From an uncultured Acidobacteriota bacterium (lineage in GTDB: Bacteria > Acidobacteriota > Vicinamibacteria > Vicinamibacterales > CAVVIG01), in the NCBI GenBank assembly GCA_902825985.1, contig CADEDC010000034.1:1-58329 (forward strand): a stretch of DNA of 58,329 bases. Direction: 5' to 3'. How positions within the stretch are numbered: position 1 is the stretch's first letter; every line of letters begins with the position of its first letter. Below, one piece after another: positions 42,875 to 51,735 of this stretch. Made by a program: the position numbers and the translations under genes. Below the pieces are notes generated by a model. It was not told the origin of the DNA. It did not search any database and worked only from the letters and a program-made list of their open reading frames with translations.

Positions 42875-43573
42875 CTACGGCTTGGTGAAGATCAGGATGT
42901 GCTGCCGTGGCAGGCGGCCATCCACCCTGGTCAGCGTGAAGCCGGCCGCTTCGACCTCCATCTTGGCTTCCGCGACGGTCATCTTGTGTTCGAGCCGAAT
43001 CGGTACCGTCGGGTCCTCCTTGCGGTACTCCAGCAGCACCAGCCGGCCGCCCGACTTGAGCGCCGCCCGCATGCCGGCGAGCATGCGCACCGGCTCGGAG
43101 AACTCGTGATAGACGTCGACCAGCAGCATCAGGTCGACGCTGTCGGCCGGCAGCTTCGGGTCGTCGATGGTCCCGAGCACCGGCACCACGTTGGCGACCT
43201 TCTCGCGCTCGAGCCGCCGCTGCAGCAGCTGGATCATCTGCGGCTGGATGTCCTCGGCGTACACCTTCCCGGCCGGTCCGACGATGCGCGCCATGCGGAC
43301 CGTCATGTACCCCGAGCCGGCGCCGATGTCCGCCACGGTCATGCCGGCCTTCAGGTCGAGCGCCGCGATCGCGGTGTCCGGTGCTTCCTCGATGTCGCGC
43401 TCCTCGCGATCGAGCCAGTCGGCTCCCTGGTAGCCCATGACGCCGGCGTAACGGCGGCCGCTGATCGGGTGGACGCCCGGCTGCTGCGCCAGTGCCGAGG
43501 CCGTGAGGAGCAGGACCATCACACCCGCCAGGGGGGCAGCACCCGTAATGACGAGGCGACGCAGTTTGGACAT
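42875..43573 (-). CDS. Exported class I SAM-dependent methyltransferase
   Basis: The 232-residue protein has a signal peptide (residues ~8-30, ending ALAQ) ahead of a complete class I methyltransferase fold: VADIGAGSGYMTVRMA, VYAEDIQPQM, and LLVDVYHEF. A periplasmic methyltransferase is unusual because SAM is cytosolic, but this secreted Acidobacteria-type arrangement is seen in related annotations. ATG 43573 was chosen over 43579 because TATTCT on the minus strand (43580-43585) lies exactly 6 nt upstream. This promoter overlaps the divergent one for the next gene. Confidence 0.8.
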   Translation of the reverse strand: MSKLRRLVITGAAPLAGVMVLLLTASALAQQPGVHPISGRRYAGVMGYQGADWLDREERDIEEAPDTAIAALDLKAGMTVADIGAGSGYMTVRMARIVGPAGKVYAEDIQPQMIQLLQRRLEREKVANVVPVLGTIDDPKLPADSVDLMLLVDVYHEFSEPVRMLAGMRAALKSGGRLVLLEYRKEDPTVPIRLEHKMTVAEAKMEVEAAGFTLTRVDGRLPRQHILIFTKP

Positions 43574-43578
43574 ATGCA

Positions 43579-43585
43579 TAGAATA
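43579..43585. promoter_or_regulatory. Overlapping divergent -10 boxes
   Basis: TAGAAT (43579-43584, plus) and TATTCT (43585-43580, minus) share five base pairs. The plus ATG at 43592 lies 7 nt after its box and the minus ATG at 43573 lies 6 nt after its own. Only 18 bp separate the two start codons, so both transcripts must be leaderless and the two promoters cannot be bound at once. Confidence 0.6.
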
Positions 43586-43591
43586 ACAACA

Positions 43592-44095
43592 ATGGCCGAA
43601 ACGACGTTGACCCCCTCACGATTGTGGAAACGCATGACCGCCGAGCAGAAGCTCGTCGCTGCCCGCGCCTTCTGGAACGAGGAACAGGCGACCGACGATC
43701 AGATTCAGGCCGTGATGCTCATCGCACAGCAGAAGAAGTTCCGCGCCAAGACCGTCATCGGGCTCGACGACGACCGGAAGGCCAAGCACTTCGCCAGCCT
43801 GCCCACCCTTCCGGACGCCATGGCGGCGCGTGCCCTGGTCGTGTATCACCTGACGGCGCAGCGCGAGATGATGGGGGCGTTCCTGGATGCCCTCGGCATC
43901 AGCCACGAGGCAGGCTTGATTCAGGACGATGCGGTGAAGCCGGAGCCGGACCGGATCGGCGCGGCGGTCCAGCTGATCAGCGGCAAGTATCCGGCCGAGG
44001 ACGTCACGCTCTATCTCGACACGCTGCTCTGTCAGGATCCCGACACCTGGGGCGCACTCGGCGACCTGCCGGGCCAGCAGGCCACCTCAGCGTAG
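43592..44095 (+). CDS. Conserved helical protein, unknown function
   Basis: The 167-residue protein is not recognised. It is helical and soluble, with LWKRMTAEQKLVAARAFW, a LIAQQKKFRAKTVIGLDDDRKAKHFASLP segment, and a helical C-terminus. It could be a small regulator or a chaperone-like protein; nothing in the sequence says which. It lies divergent from the exported methyltransferase with a shared promoter. Confidence 0.65.
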   Translation: MAETTLTPSRLWKRMTAEQKLVAARAFWNEEQATDDQIQAVMLIAQQKKFRAKTVIGLDDDRKAKHFASLPTLPDAMAARALVVYHLTAQREMMGAFLDALGISHEAGLIQDDAVKPEPDRIGAAVQLISGKYPAEDVTLYLDTLLCQDPDTWGALGDLPGQQATSA

Positions 44096-44201
44096 CCGCG
44101 CCCGCCGCCGGCGCGCCATGCCGCACGCGGATGCGGGGTGAAGCCTCTTCCGAGGCGCCGACACGCCGTCGCCAGCGGAGCTCCGTCGGGTCCGATCGCG
44201 G

Positions 44202-45611
44202 CTACAGCGGATAGGCAAGCGACCGGCCGAGCAGGCCGATCAGCAGCAGGACGACCGGAATCAGCGCCAGGAACACCACGAAGGTGTAGCCCATGACGTC
44301 CCGGGCGTTCAGCCGCAGGAGCCCCAGCGTGGGCAGCATCCAGAACGGCTGGACGAGATTCGCCAGGGCCTCCCCCAGGTCGTAGGCGGTGACCACCCAG
44401 CCGAGGTGCACCTTGAGCGTGTGCGCCGCCTGCATCACGTAGGGGGCCTCGATCACCCATTTCGATCCGCCCGACGGCACGAAGACACCGAGGATGGCCG
44501 AATAGACCGCCACCAGCGGTGGAAATGTCGCCGGCGTCGACACACTGACGAACAGGTCGGCCAGTCGCGCACTCAGGTGGGTGCCGACGATCACCCCGGC
44601 AATCCCGGCGTAGAACGGGAACTGCAGGACGACGCCCCAGACCGCCGGCGTCGCATTCTGAACGGCGCGGGCGAGGCGCGCCGGCGTGTGATGCAGCAGC
44701 ATGCCGACCAGGAGAAACGACAGGTTGACGATATTGATGGTGATCGCGCTCAGCGGATCGGCCTGCGCCGCGAAGTAGCGCCAGATGTACGTCGCGCCGA
44801 CCGCCACGATTGCCCAGGTCAGGATGGGCGAGTGCTCCAGCCATGCGCCGGGCGTGACGTGGGCCGGTCGCCGGTGGCCATCCTCGGCGATGTCACTCGT
44901 CCCCAGCTCGATCCCGAGGTCGTGCGCCGTCTTGCCCTGGCCGCGCGCCGGCGTCGCCAGGTACATCACAGCGGTGACGACGATGATTTCGACGCCGACC
45001 GACACGAAGCTTTGCCAGAGGAAGATCGTGTGCGCGAAGCTGACGATGCCACCCGGGACGAGCGCCGGCGGCCCGCCGGCGACGATGTCGCGGATTTGCG
45101 GCTGCAGGGCGCCGGGGCTCGCCATCTGCAGCGCCGCGGAGCCGCTCAACCCCTGCGCCCAGATGCTGCCGAGACCGAGGAAGGTGGCGGCCGACACGGC
45201 CCGATAGTCGAGCCCGGCGACCCGTCGGGCCACCTCGCGGGCCAGGACGGCGCTGAAGATCAGGCTGAAGCCCCAGTTGAACCACGAGCTGACGAGCGCG
45301 AAGAAGGTGACGAACGCGACGGCGGTCTTCGGTGACTGCGGCAGGCCGGCGAGCCATCGGATGGCGCGGCCAAGCGGCCGCGTCGTCGCCAGCACGTGAC
45401 CGGTGATGATCACCAGCGACATCTGCAGCGTGAAGGGGATGAGTTCCCAGAAGCCCCGGCCCCAGGCGTCCACCACCTGCGGCAGCGTCGACGGCGTCGC
45501 GGTCACGCCGGCGACGACGACCACGACGGTCGCCAGCAGCGCAAAGACGAAGGCATCGGGAATCCAGCGCTCGGCCCAGGCCGTCAGCGCGAGCGCCAGT
45601 CGGGCAATCAC
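44202..45611 (-). CDS. AtoE-type short-chain fatty acid transporter
   Basis: The 469-residue protein has about twelve membrane segments and the AtoE signature SSWFNWGFSLIFSAVLARE, then LGLGSIWAQGLSGSAALQM, then VPSGGSKWVIEAPYV. It imports short-chain fatty acids such as butyrate. The GTG at 45611 is chosen because TAGATT on the minus strand (45625-45620) lies 8 nt upstream; the frame runs open further upstream but that sequence is antisense to the epimerase gene. Confidence 0.9.
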   Translation of the reverse strand: MIARLALALTAWAERWIPDAFVFALLATVVVVVAGVTATPSTLPQVVDAWGRGFWELIPFTLQMSLVIITGHVLATTRPLGRAIRWLAGLPQSPKTAVAFVTFFALVSSWFNWGFSLIFSAVLAREVARRVAGLDYRAVSAATFLGLGSIWAQGLSGSAALQMASPGALQPQIRDIVAGGPPALVPGGIVSFAHTIFLWQSFVSVGVEIIVVTAVMYLATPARGQGKTAHDLGIELGTSDIAEDGHRRPAHVTPGAWLEHSPILTWAIVAVGATYIWRYFAAQADPLSAITINIVNLSFLLVGMLLHHTPARLARAVQNATPAVWGVVLQFPFYAGIAGVIVGTHLSARLADLFVSVSTPATFPPLVAVYSAILGVFVPSGGSKWVIEAPYVMQAAHTLKVHLGWVVTAYDLGEALANLVQPFWMLPTLGLLRLNARDVMGYTFVVFLALIPVVLLLIGLLGRSLAYPL

Positions 45612-45616
45612 GGGGC

Positions 45617-45625
45617 TACAATCTA
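45617..45625. promoter_or_regulatory. Overlapping divergent -10 boxes (AtoE / threonine operon)
   Basis: TACAAT at 45617-45622 serves the plus strand (ATG 45642, 19 nt away). TAGATT at 45625-45620 serves the minus strand (GTG 45611, 8 nt away). The two boxes overlap by three bases within the 30 bp between start codons. Confidence 0.5.
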
Positions 45626-45641
45626 CTCGAAGCGACGCCAA

Positions 45642-46655
45642 ATGCGGAAACCTGTTGCGTTCATCACCGGCGCGGGCGGCGAAATCGGCCACGCGCTGAT
45701 CACCCGGCTCTCGGAGAACGGCACGCCGGTCGTCACGCTCGACCTCCAGCCGCTGGCTGCCGACCTCGCGACGCGCGTCGTCCGCGAGTTCACCGGATCG
45801 ATCAATGACGGGGCGCTGCTCGAGCGGCTGCTCGCCCAGTACGAGGTGGTCCACATCTACCACCTCGCCGCGCTGCTCTCGACGCGCTCGGAGTTCACGC
45901 CGCTGACCGCCCATCAGGTCAATGTCGAAGGGACGCTGAACCTGCTGGAGTTCGCCCAGCGCGAAGGCGAGTCGCACGGCCAGCCGGTGGTCTTCGTCTA
46001 CCCGTCGTCGATCGCCGCCTATGGCCTGCCGAGCGTCGACGTGAAGATGCGGGTGGGCCGCGTCAAGGAGGACGAGTATGTCCACCCGACGACGATGTAC
46101 GGCTGCAACAAGGCGTATTGCGAAGAGCTCGGCCGCTACTACGCGCGCCACTACAAGCAGCTCTCGGTCGACACCATCCCGCGGGTCGATTTCCGCGCGC
46201 TGCGCTTCCCCGGGCTGATTTCGGCCACCACGGTGCCGGCCGGCGGCACGTCGGACTACGCCCCGGAGATGATCCATGCGGCGGCGCGGCGGCAGCCGTA
46301 CGAGTGTTTCGTCCGCCCGGACACGACCCTCCCGTTCATGGCGATGCCCGATGCGTCGGCAGCGTTGATCGCACTGGCGGAGGCGCCGCGTGAAAAACTG
46401 ACGAGAACCAGCTACAACGTCGGCGCGTTCAGCCGGTCGGCCGAAGAGATCCGCCAAACCGTGCAGGCGGCATTTCCCGACGCCCGGATCTCCTATAGAA
46501 TTGACGGGAAACGGCAGGGGATCATCGACTCGTGGCCGGCCGACGTCGACGATACCGCGGCCCGGGCCGACTGGCGGTTCGCCCCTGCCTACGACTTCGA
46601 CCGCGCATTCCGCGAGTACCTCATCCCGACCATCGGCAGATTCTACGCCTCATGA
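45642..46655 (+). CDS. Epimerase-type L-threonine 3-dehydrogenase
   Basis: The 337-residue protein is an extended SDR with GAGGEIG at 10-16 and the YxxxK pair Tyr153/Lys157 in TMYGCNKAYCEELG. The C-terminal half (RALRFPGLISATTVPAGGTSDYAPEMIHAA) closely follows the epimerase-type threonine dehydrogenases that oxidise threonine to 2-amino-3-ketobutyrate with NAD. It is followed by homoserine kinase with an ATGA overlap, so a threonine-degrading enzyme heads a threonine-making operon. An alternative is a related sugar epimerase. Confidence 0.82.
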   Translation: MRKPVAFITGAGGEIGHALITRLSENGTPVVTLDLQPLAADLATRVVREFTGSINDGALLERLLAQYEVVHIYHLAALLSTRSEFTPLTAHQVNVEGTLNLLEFAQREGESHGQPVVFVYPSSIAAYGLPSVDVKMRVGRVKEDEYVHPTTMYGCNKAYCEELGRYYARHYKQLSVDTIPRVDFRALRFPGLISATTVPAGGTSDYAPEMIHAAARRQPYECFVRPDTTLPFMAMPDASAALIALAEAPREKLTRTSYNVGAFSRSAEEIRQTVQAAFPDARISYRIDGKRQGIIDSWPADVDDTAARADWRFAPAYDFDRAFREYLIPTIGRFYAS

Positions 46656-47593
46656 CCAGTGTCACCGCCTTTGCGCCCGCGACCGTGTCGAACGTCGCCT
46701 GCGGTTTCGATGTACTCGGCTTTCCGCTCGAATCGCCCGGCGATGAGGTGACCGCGACCCTGGCACCGTCCGGCGTGCGCATCGACGCCATCCTGAACGA
46801 CGGCGGTCGGTTGCCGCGCGATGCCGCCCGGAATACCGCCGGCGTGGCGGTGCTCGCCTTCCTGGCGACCCTCGGCGAGCGCCGCGGCGTGTCGTTGACC
46901 ATCCGGAAGGGGCTGCCGCTGTCGAGCGGTCTGGGTGGCAGTGCCGCGAGCGCCGCCGCCGCCGTGGTCGCGGTGAACGCCCTGATGGGCGCCAATGCGT
47001 CGCGGGCGACGCTGGTGGGCTGCGCCCTGGAAGGGGAGCGGCTGGGCGCCGGATCGGCGCACGCCGACAACATCGCACCCTGTCTCTGCGGCGGTTTCGT
47101 GCTCGTGCGTCGGACCCACCCGCTGGACATCATCAGCCTGCCGGTCCCGCACGGGCTCACCGCCGTCGTCGTCCACCCGGACCTCGAAATCGAGACGGCG
47201 AAGGCGCGGGCGCTGCTCGGCGACATGGTGCCGCTGCAGGACGCCGTGCGGCAATGGGCCAACCTCGGCGCGTTCGTCGATGGGCTGCACCGCGGCGATT
47301 TCGCCCAGATCGGGCGCTCGCTGGAGGACACGATTGCCGAACCGCGCCGCGCCGCCCTCATCCCCGGCCTGGCGCTCATCAAGCGGGCGGCGGCCGAGGC
47401 CGGGGCCCTGGGGTGCAGCCTGTCGGGCTCGGGTCCATCGCTCTTCGCCCTCTGCCAGACGCCGGAACTCGCGGTCGCGGTTGCTGCCGCCATGACCGCC
47501 GCGGTGAAGGCCCACATCGGCGGCGAACCGCAGACGTATGTGTCGCCCATCTCGATGCAGGGTGCCCACGTGACCGCGTCATGCGCTTCGTAA
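46652..47593 (+). CDS. thrB: Homoserine kinase
   Basis: The 313-residue GHMP kinase has the ATP loop LPLSSGLGGSAASAAAA and the C-terminal GCSLSGSGPSLFAL. It phosphorylates homoserine to O-phosphohomoserine, the penultimate threonine step. ATG 46652 overlaps the epimerase stop by 4 nt. Its 3' end overlaps thrC by 13 nt, so the two are translationally coupled. Confidence 0.93.
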   Translation: MTSVTAFAPATVSNVACGFDVLGFPLESPGDEVTATLAPSGVRIDAILNDGGRLPRDAARNTAGVAVLAFLATLGERRGVSLTIRKGLPLSSGLGGSAASAAAAVVAVNALMGANASRATLVGCALEGERLGAGSAHADNIAPCLCGGFVLVRRTHPLDIISLPVPHGLTAVVVHPDLEIETAKARALLGDMVPLQDAVRQWANLGAFVDGLHRGDFAQIGRSLEDTIAEPRRAALIPGLALIKRAAAEAGALGCSLSGSGPSLFALCQTPELAVAVAAAMTAAVKAHIGGEPQTYVSPISMQGAHVTASCAS

Positions 47594-48876
47594 CCACCCG
47601 TGGCGGTGGCCGGCCGCTGACCTTCACCGAGGCGCTGCTCGAGGGGCTGGCGCCGGACGGCGGCCTCTACGTCCCGGAGACAATCGAACCGTGGACGGCC
47701 GACGAGATCGCGCGGTTGCCGAACCGGACGTTGACCGAGATCGGCTATCGCGCGCTGCGACCCTACACGAAGGGCGAGCTGGACGCGACGCTGTTCGAAG
47801 CGCTGGTCGTCGACGCCCTCAACTTCCCGGTGCCGCTGATCGAAGTGGAGCCGGGCATCTTCTCCCTCGAACTGTTCCACGGCCCGACGCTGGCGTTCAA
47901 GGACGTCGGGGCCCGCATGATGGCGCGACTGATGGCGTCGCTCGACCGCGGCGACCGCGATCTCACGGTGCTGGCGGCCACCTCGGGCGACACGGGAAGT
48001 GCCGTGGCTCACGCATTCCACGGCGTGCCGCATACCCGCGTCATTGTCCTCTACCCCGACGGCCGGGTGAGTCCGACGCAGGAAGCGCAGTTGACGATGT
48101 TCAACGGCGAGTCCGGCAACGTCCGGGCGTACGCGGTGGCGGGCAGCTTCGATGATTGTCATCGCCTGACGCGCGAGGCGTTCGGCGACGACGCGCTGAG
48201 CTCGGCGGCCCGCCTGACGTCGGCGAACTCGGTGAACGTCGGCCGGCTGTTGCCGCAGATGGTCTACTACTTCCACGCCGTGGCGCAACTCGGGGCACCG
48301 GCCGGCGAACTCCTCATCTGCACGCCGAGCGGCAATTTCGGCAACCTGACCGCCGGCCTGATGGCCAGGCGGGCCGGACTGCCGGTGTCGCGTTTCGTCG
48401 CGGCGACCAACGCCAACGACGTGGTGCCGGAGTACCTCGAGCGCGGCGTGTTCACGCCGCGAGCGTCGGTCGCGACGATTGCCAACGCGATGGACGTCGG
48501 CCATCCCAGCAACTTCGAGCGGATGCTGTGGCTCTACGGGAACGACCTTCAGGCGATGCGGCGCGACATCGTCGGCAACCGCCACGGCGATGCCGCCGTG
48601 AAGGCGACGATCCGCCGCGTCTTCGACGAGTGCGGTTACCTGATGGATCCGCACAGCGCGATCGCCTACCTGGGGCTGAAGCAGACGCTGACCGGACGGC
48701 AGCGCGGCATCTTCCTGTCCACCGCGCATCCCGCGAAGTTCCGCGAAATCGTCGAGCCGGTGATCGGCACGACGATCGAGACGCCGGCCCCGCTCGCGGA
48801 GGCGCTGGCGCGTCCCCGCCACATCCTGCGCATCCCGGCGACGCTCGACGCGCTGGCCGTCCTGCTGCATGTCTGA
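47581..48876 (+). CDS. thrC: Threonine synthase
   Basis: This 431-residue PLP enzyme converts O-phosphohomoserine to threonine. LFHGPTLAFKDVGAR holds the PLP lysine (Lys107), and ATSGDTGSAVAHAF holds the phosphate loop. It belongs to the longer (class I) threonine synthase type, whose N-terminus MRFVTTRGGGRPLTFTEALLEG is intact here. ATG 47581 lies inside the thrB 3' end. The next small gene overlaps its stop by 8 nt. Confidence 0.95.
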   Translation: MRFVTTRGGGRPLTFTEALLEGLAPDGGLYVPETIEPWTADEIARLPNRTLTEIGYRALRPYTKGELDATLFEALVVDALNFPVPLIEVEPGIFSLELFHGPTLAFKDVGARMMARLMASLDRGDRDLTVLAATSGDTGSAVAHAFHGVPHTRVIVLYPDGRVSPTQEAQLTMFNGESGNVRAYAVAGSFDDCHRLTREAFGDDALSSAARLTSANSVNVGRLLPQMVYYFHAVAQLGAPAGELLICTPSGNFGNLTAGLMARRAGLPVSRFVAATNANDVVPEYLERGVFTPRASVATIANAMDVGHPSNFERMLWLYGNDLQAMRRDIVGNRHGDAAVKATIRRVFDECGYLMDPHSAIAYLGLKQTLTGRQRGIFLSTAHPAKFREIVEPVIGTTIETPAPLAEALARPRHILRIPATLDALAVLLHV

Positions 48877-49132
48877 CGGCGGTCCCTACCGCTACCGCCA
48901 GGAGGTGCTCGACGCCGTCTGGCGTCACGGGATCATCCCGACCACACGGACGCCGCCGGAGCTGGCGCGCGGCTTCGTGCGCGAACTCTACAAGTACGAG
49001 ATCCGTCGGCTGCGGGACCGCTACCTGAGGCGGGAATTCGCCAAGCGCGACTATTCGGCCCGCGTCGACGCGCTGCGTCGCCGCTATGGCGTCCTGGCGC
49101 TCGTGCCGCAGCGGTGGCTGGTTGAACCCTGA
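48869..49132 (+). CDS. Small basic conserved protein
   Basis: The 87-residue protein is strongly basic and helical (GFVRELYKYEIRRLRDRYLRREFAKRDY). It overlaps thrC by 8 nt, so it is probably translated from the threonine operon mRNA. I do not recognise a family beyond similarity to short uncharacterised Acidobacteria-type proteins. Confidence 0.6.
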   Translation: MSDGGPYRYRQEVLDAVWRHGIIPTTRTPPELARGFVRELYKYEIRRLRDRYLRREFAKRDYSARVDALRRRYGVLALVPQRWLVEP

Positions 49133-49140
49133 CGTGGAGC

Positions 49141-49177
49141 CCGGACGGTCCGATGGACCGGCGCACGCGCCGTCCGG
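49141..49177. terminator. Nested inverted repeats between convergent genes
   Basis: CCGGACGG (49141-49148) pairs with CCGTCCGG (49170-49177), and an alternative inner hairpin GGTCC (49147-49151), GAT, GGACC (49155-49159) overlaps the left arm. It separates the threonine operon from the convergent kinase gene and starts 8 nt after the stop. Confidence 0.5.
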
Positions 49178-49588
49178 TTACAGACCAAGCTCGCGCTTGA
49201 TCGTGCCGACAATCGCGGTGACCTCCTGCCCGCCATCGACCGCCAGCGCCTCGTCGGCCGGATCCTCGAACTCGAGCAGCTTGGCGTGCAGGTCGGTTGA
49301 CGGCGGGCCGTGCCGCTGACGCTCGAGCCGGCCTTCGAGAACCTGACGGTGGGTACGCAGATAGACGAATCGCAGCCTCAGGTCGCCGCGCACGATCGCC
49401 CGAGCCCGGGCGGTCGGCGCGGCACAGGCGACCACGAGATGCTCGCGGCGGTCGACGGCGCGCGCCGCGGCGTGGTGCACCTCGACGCCGGCGTCGCTGT
49501 CGACGAACGGCCAGCCGAGGTCTTGCGACAGCGCCCGGCCAACGGTGGATTTGCCGGCGCCGGGCGGGCCCATGACGATGATCACCAT
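49178..49588 (-). CDS. Gluconokinase-like P-loop protein, internally shortened
   Basis: The 136-residue protein opens with a gluconokinase-type Walker A (MGPPGAGKST) and FVDSDAGVE. It then jumps to HLVVACAAPTARARA and LRFVYLRTHRQVLEGRL, ending with DPADEAL. Gluconokinases are usually about 165-175 residues. The segment normally between the FVDGDDFH loop and the VVACS strand, which binds gluconate, is mostly missing and the frame is kept. It may be a degraded or repurposed kinase. Catalytic competence is doubtful. Confidence 0.65.
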   Translation of the reverse strand: MVIIVMGPPGAGKSTVGRALSQDLGWPFVDSDAGVEVHHAAARAVDRREHLVVACAAPTARARAIVRGDLRLRFVYLRTHRQVLEGRLERQRHGPPSTDLHAKLLEFEDPADEALAVDGGQEVTAIVGTIKRELGL

Positions 49589-49611
49589 CGACTACAATTG
49601 TCGCCCAAACC

Positions 49612-50145
49612 GTGGTGCCGCCTACGTCGAACCCTGAAGACGCGCATCATCTGGCGCCGATCGTCTACGACGAACTGCGGCGCCTGGCGCGCGCGTACAT
49701 CCGGCGCGAGCGGCCGGGCCAGACACTTGACGCCACCGCCCTCGTCCACGAGGCATTCCTCCGGCTCGCCAATGCCGGCACGCCATGGAGCGACCGACGC
49801 CATTTCCTTGGCATTGCCGCGCGGTCGATGCGGCAGATCCTGGTCGAACGGGCGCGGGCACGCGGTGCGCAGAAGCGCTGGGCCGACCTCGACCGGGTGT
49901 CGATGACCGCCGCGCTGGCGAAGGCTCAGGCCACCGATGCCTCGCTTCCGGCACTCGATGATGCGCTGGCCCGCCTCGAGCAGATCGACCCCGAACAGGC
50001 GCGCATCGTCGAGCTGCGCTACTTCATCGGTCTCGGCGTCGAGGAAAGCGCCGACGTCCTCGGCATTTCGCCGGCGACGTTGAAGCGTCGCTGGGCGCTG
50101 GCCCGAGCCTGGCTGTTCCGGGAGCTCGCCGGAGAGGCGCCGTGA
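49612..50145 (+). CDS. ECF-subfamily RNA polymerase sigma factor
   Basis: The 177-residue protein is a region 2/4 sigma factor of the ECF type common in Acidobacteria and Planctomycetes. Region 2 has LDATALVHEAFLRL and WSDRRHFLGIAARSMRQIL, and region 4 carries a YFIGLGVEESADVLGISPATLKRRW helix-turn-helix. It starts with GTG 13 nt after TACAAT (49593-49598) and overlaps the kinase gene by 4 nt. The kinase probably controls it or shares its signal. Confidence 0.9.
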   Translation: MVPPTSNPEDAHHLAPIVYDELRRLARAYIRRERPGQTLDATALVHEAFLRLANAGTPWSDRRHFLGIAARSMRQILVERARARGAQKRWADLDRVSMTAALAKAQATDASLPALDDALARLEQIDPEQARIVELRYFIGLGVEESADVLGISPATLKRRWALARAWLFRELAGEAP

Positions 50146-51641
50146 CGCCCGACCAGCAACGGCGGGCCCGCGACCTGTTCGAGGAGGCGGTTGACGAGCC
50201 GATTGCAGACCTCGAGGGCTGGCTCGGCGAGCGCTGCGACGATGGGGAGGTGCGGCGCGAAGTGGCGTCGCTGCTGCTTCATCATTCCCGGGCTGGCGAG
50301 TTCCTGACGCGTCCGGCCGGCGACATCGCCGAGCTGTTGGACGATTCCGAGCGCCTCGAGCCGGGTCAGCAGCTCGGGCCCTATCGCATCGAGCGGGAAG
50401 CCGGCCGCGGCGGGATGGGGCGCGTGTATCGGGCGACCGACACCCGCCTGAATCGCCCCGTCGCGATCAAGGCGCTGCCGGCCGAACTGGCAACCGACGC
50501 GTCGCAGCGGGAGCGGCTGCGGCGCGAGGCACGCGCGGCGGCGCGGCTGTCGCACCCGGGCATCTGTACGGTCTATGCGCTGGAAGAGCTCGACGGCGAG
50601 CTCTACATCGTCAGCGAGTTCATCGAGGGACGGACCCTGCACGAGGAGATTGCCGGTGAACACCGACCGACGGCGGCGCGGTTGCGCGACACCGCGCACC
50701 AGCTTGCGTCGGCGCTGGCGAGTGCCCACGAGGCCGGCATCACCCATCGCGACCTGAAGCCGGACAACGTCATGCGAACCAGCGACGGCCGCATCAAGAT
50801 CCTCGATTTCGGCCTGGCGCGGCTGTCGCAGCCGACGGTCGGCGTGGTGGCGCCGCTGGTGACACAGGCCGGTGCCGTGCTCGGCACGCCGGCATACATG
50901 GCGCCCGAACAGCTGAACGGCCAACCGGCGGATCCGCGGACGGACGTATTCGCCTTTGGCGTGCTGATGTACGAGTACGCGACCGGTCGGCATCCGTTCG
51001 AGGCGGCGACACCGCTCGCGCGGGCCGGTCGGGTGCTCGAGGCGACGCCGGAGCCGCTCGGGCGCCTGCGTCCCGATGTGCCGGGCGACCTGATTGCCGT
51101 CGTCGAGCGGTGTCTGGCCAAGGCGCCGGGCGACCGATTCGGATCGGCCGGCGACCTGCTGCGCGCGCTGCCCGCCGCTGCCGATTCCGGCAGCCGGCCG
51201 TTGCCGTTGATGACGCCGCCGGCGCCACTGGTCGCGGCTGGCACCGCCTGGTGGCGGTTTCATCAGGTGGTCGCGATCGCGCTCTATCTGACGGCGGTGA
51301 TTCTCGCCTGGTTCGTGAAGGAGTGGCTGCCCGGTCCAACCGCGACCGTGTTCATCGCGCTGGGGATTCTCGGCACGATCGTCGGGATGCTGCGGGGGCA
51401 TCTGGTGTTCACCGAACGGACCCACGGGGTGGGGCTCCACGCGGAACGCCGGCGCCTCGACCCGATCACGCTGGTCATCGACCTGCTGATGGCTCTGCTG
51501 CTGGCCGGCGACGGTCTCGCGCTGGTGAACGCCTCGCGCGAGGTGGCCGGGGTCCTCACGATTGCGCTCGCCGTCGGCATTGCGGTGACGCGGCTGGTTC
51601 TCGAGCCGGGTACGGCGCGGGCGGCGTTCGGCGACGGATGA
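50142..51641 (+). CDS. Membrane Ser/Thr protein kinase coupled to ECF sigma factor
   Basis: The 499-residue protein has an N-terminal ~70-residue region, then a Hanks kinase domain (residues ~80-345). The kinase carries the glycine loop GRGGMGRVY, catalytic Lys110, HRD with Asp204, and DFG at 222-224. Four to five membrane segments follow in the last 150 residues, with no PASTA or extracellular sensor. The N-terminal part resembles the short region that precedes the kinase domain in acidobacterial ECF-linked kinases. Its ATGA overlap with the sigma gene implies coupled translation and likely phospho-control of the sigma factor. Confidence 0.9.
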   Translation: MTPDQQRRARDLFEEAVDEPIADLEGWLGERCDDGEVRREVASLLLHHSRAGEFLTRPAGDIAELLDDSERLEPGQQLGPYRIEREAGRGGMGRVYRATDTRLNRPVAIKALPAELATDASQRERLRREARAAARLSHPGICTVYALEELDGELYIVSEFIEGRTLHEEIAGEHRPTAARLRDTAHQLASALASAHEAGITHRDLKPDNVMRTSDGRIKILDFGLARLSQPTVGVVAPLVTQAGAVLGTPAYMAPEQLNGQPADPRTDVFAFGVLMYEYATGRHPFEAATPLARAGRVLEATPEPLGRLRPDVPGDLIAVVERCLAKAPGDRFGSAGDLLRALPAAADSGSRPLPLMTPPAPLVAAGTAWWRFHQVVAIALYLTAVILAWFVKEWLPGPTATVFIALGILGTIVGMLRGHLVFTERTHGVGLHAERRRLDPITLVIDLLMALLLAGDGLALVNASREVAGVLTIALAVGIAVTRLVLEPGTARAAFGDG

Positions 51642-51735
51642 CCGCAGCCGGCCCTGCCGGTTGGCGCCACGGATGACGTACGCCATGATTCCGGATTGCA
51701 GCAGGATGACGAGCTGAGGACGGCGGGTGCTGAGC

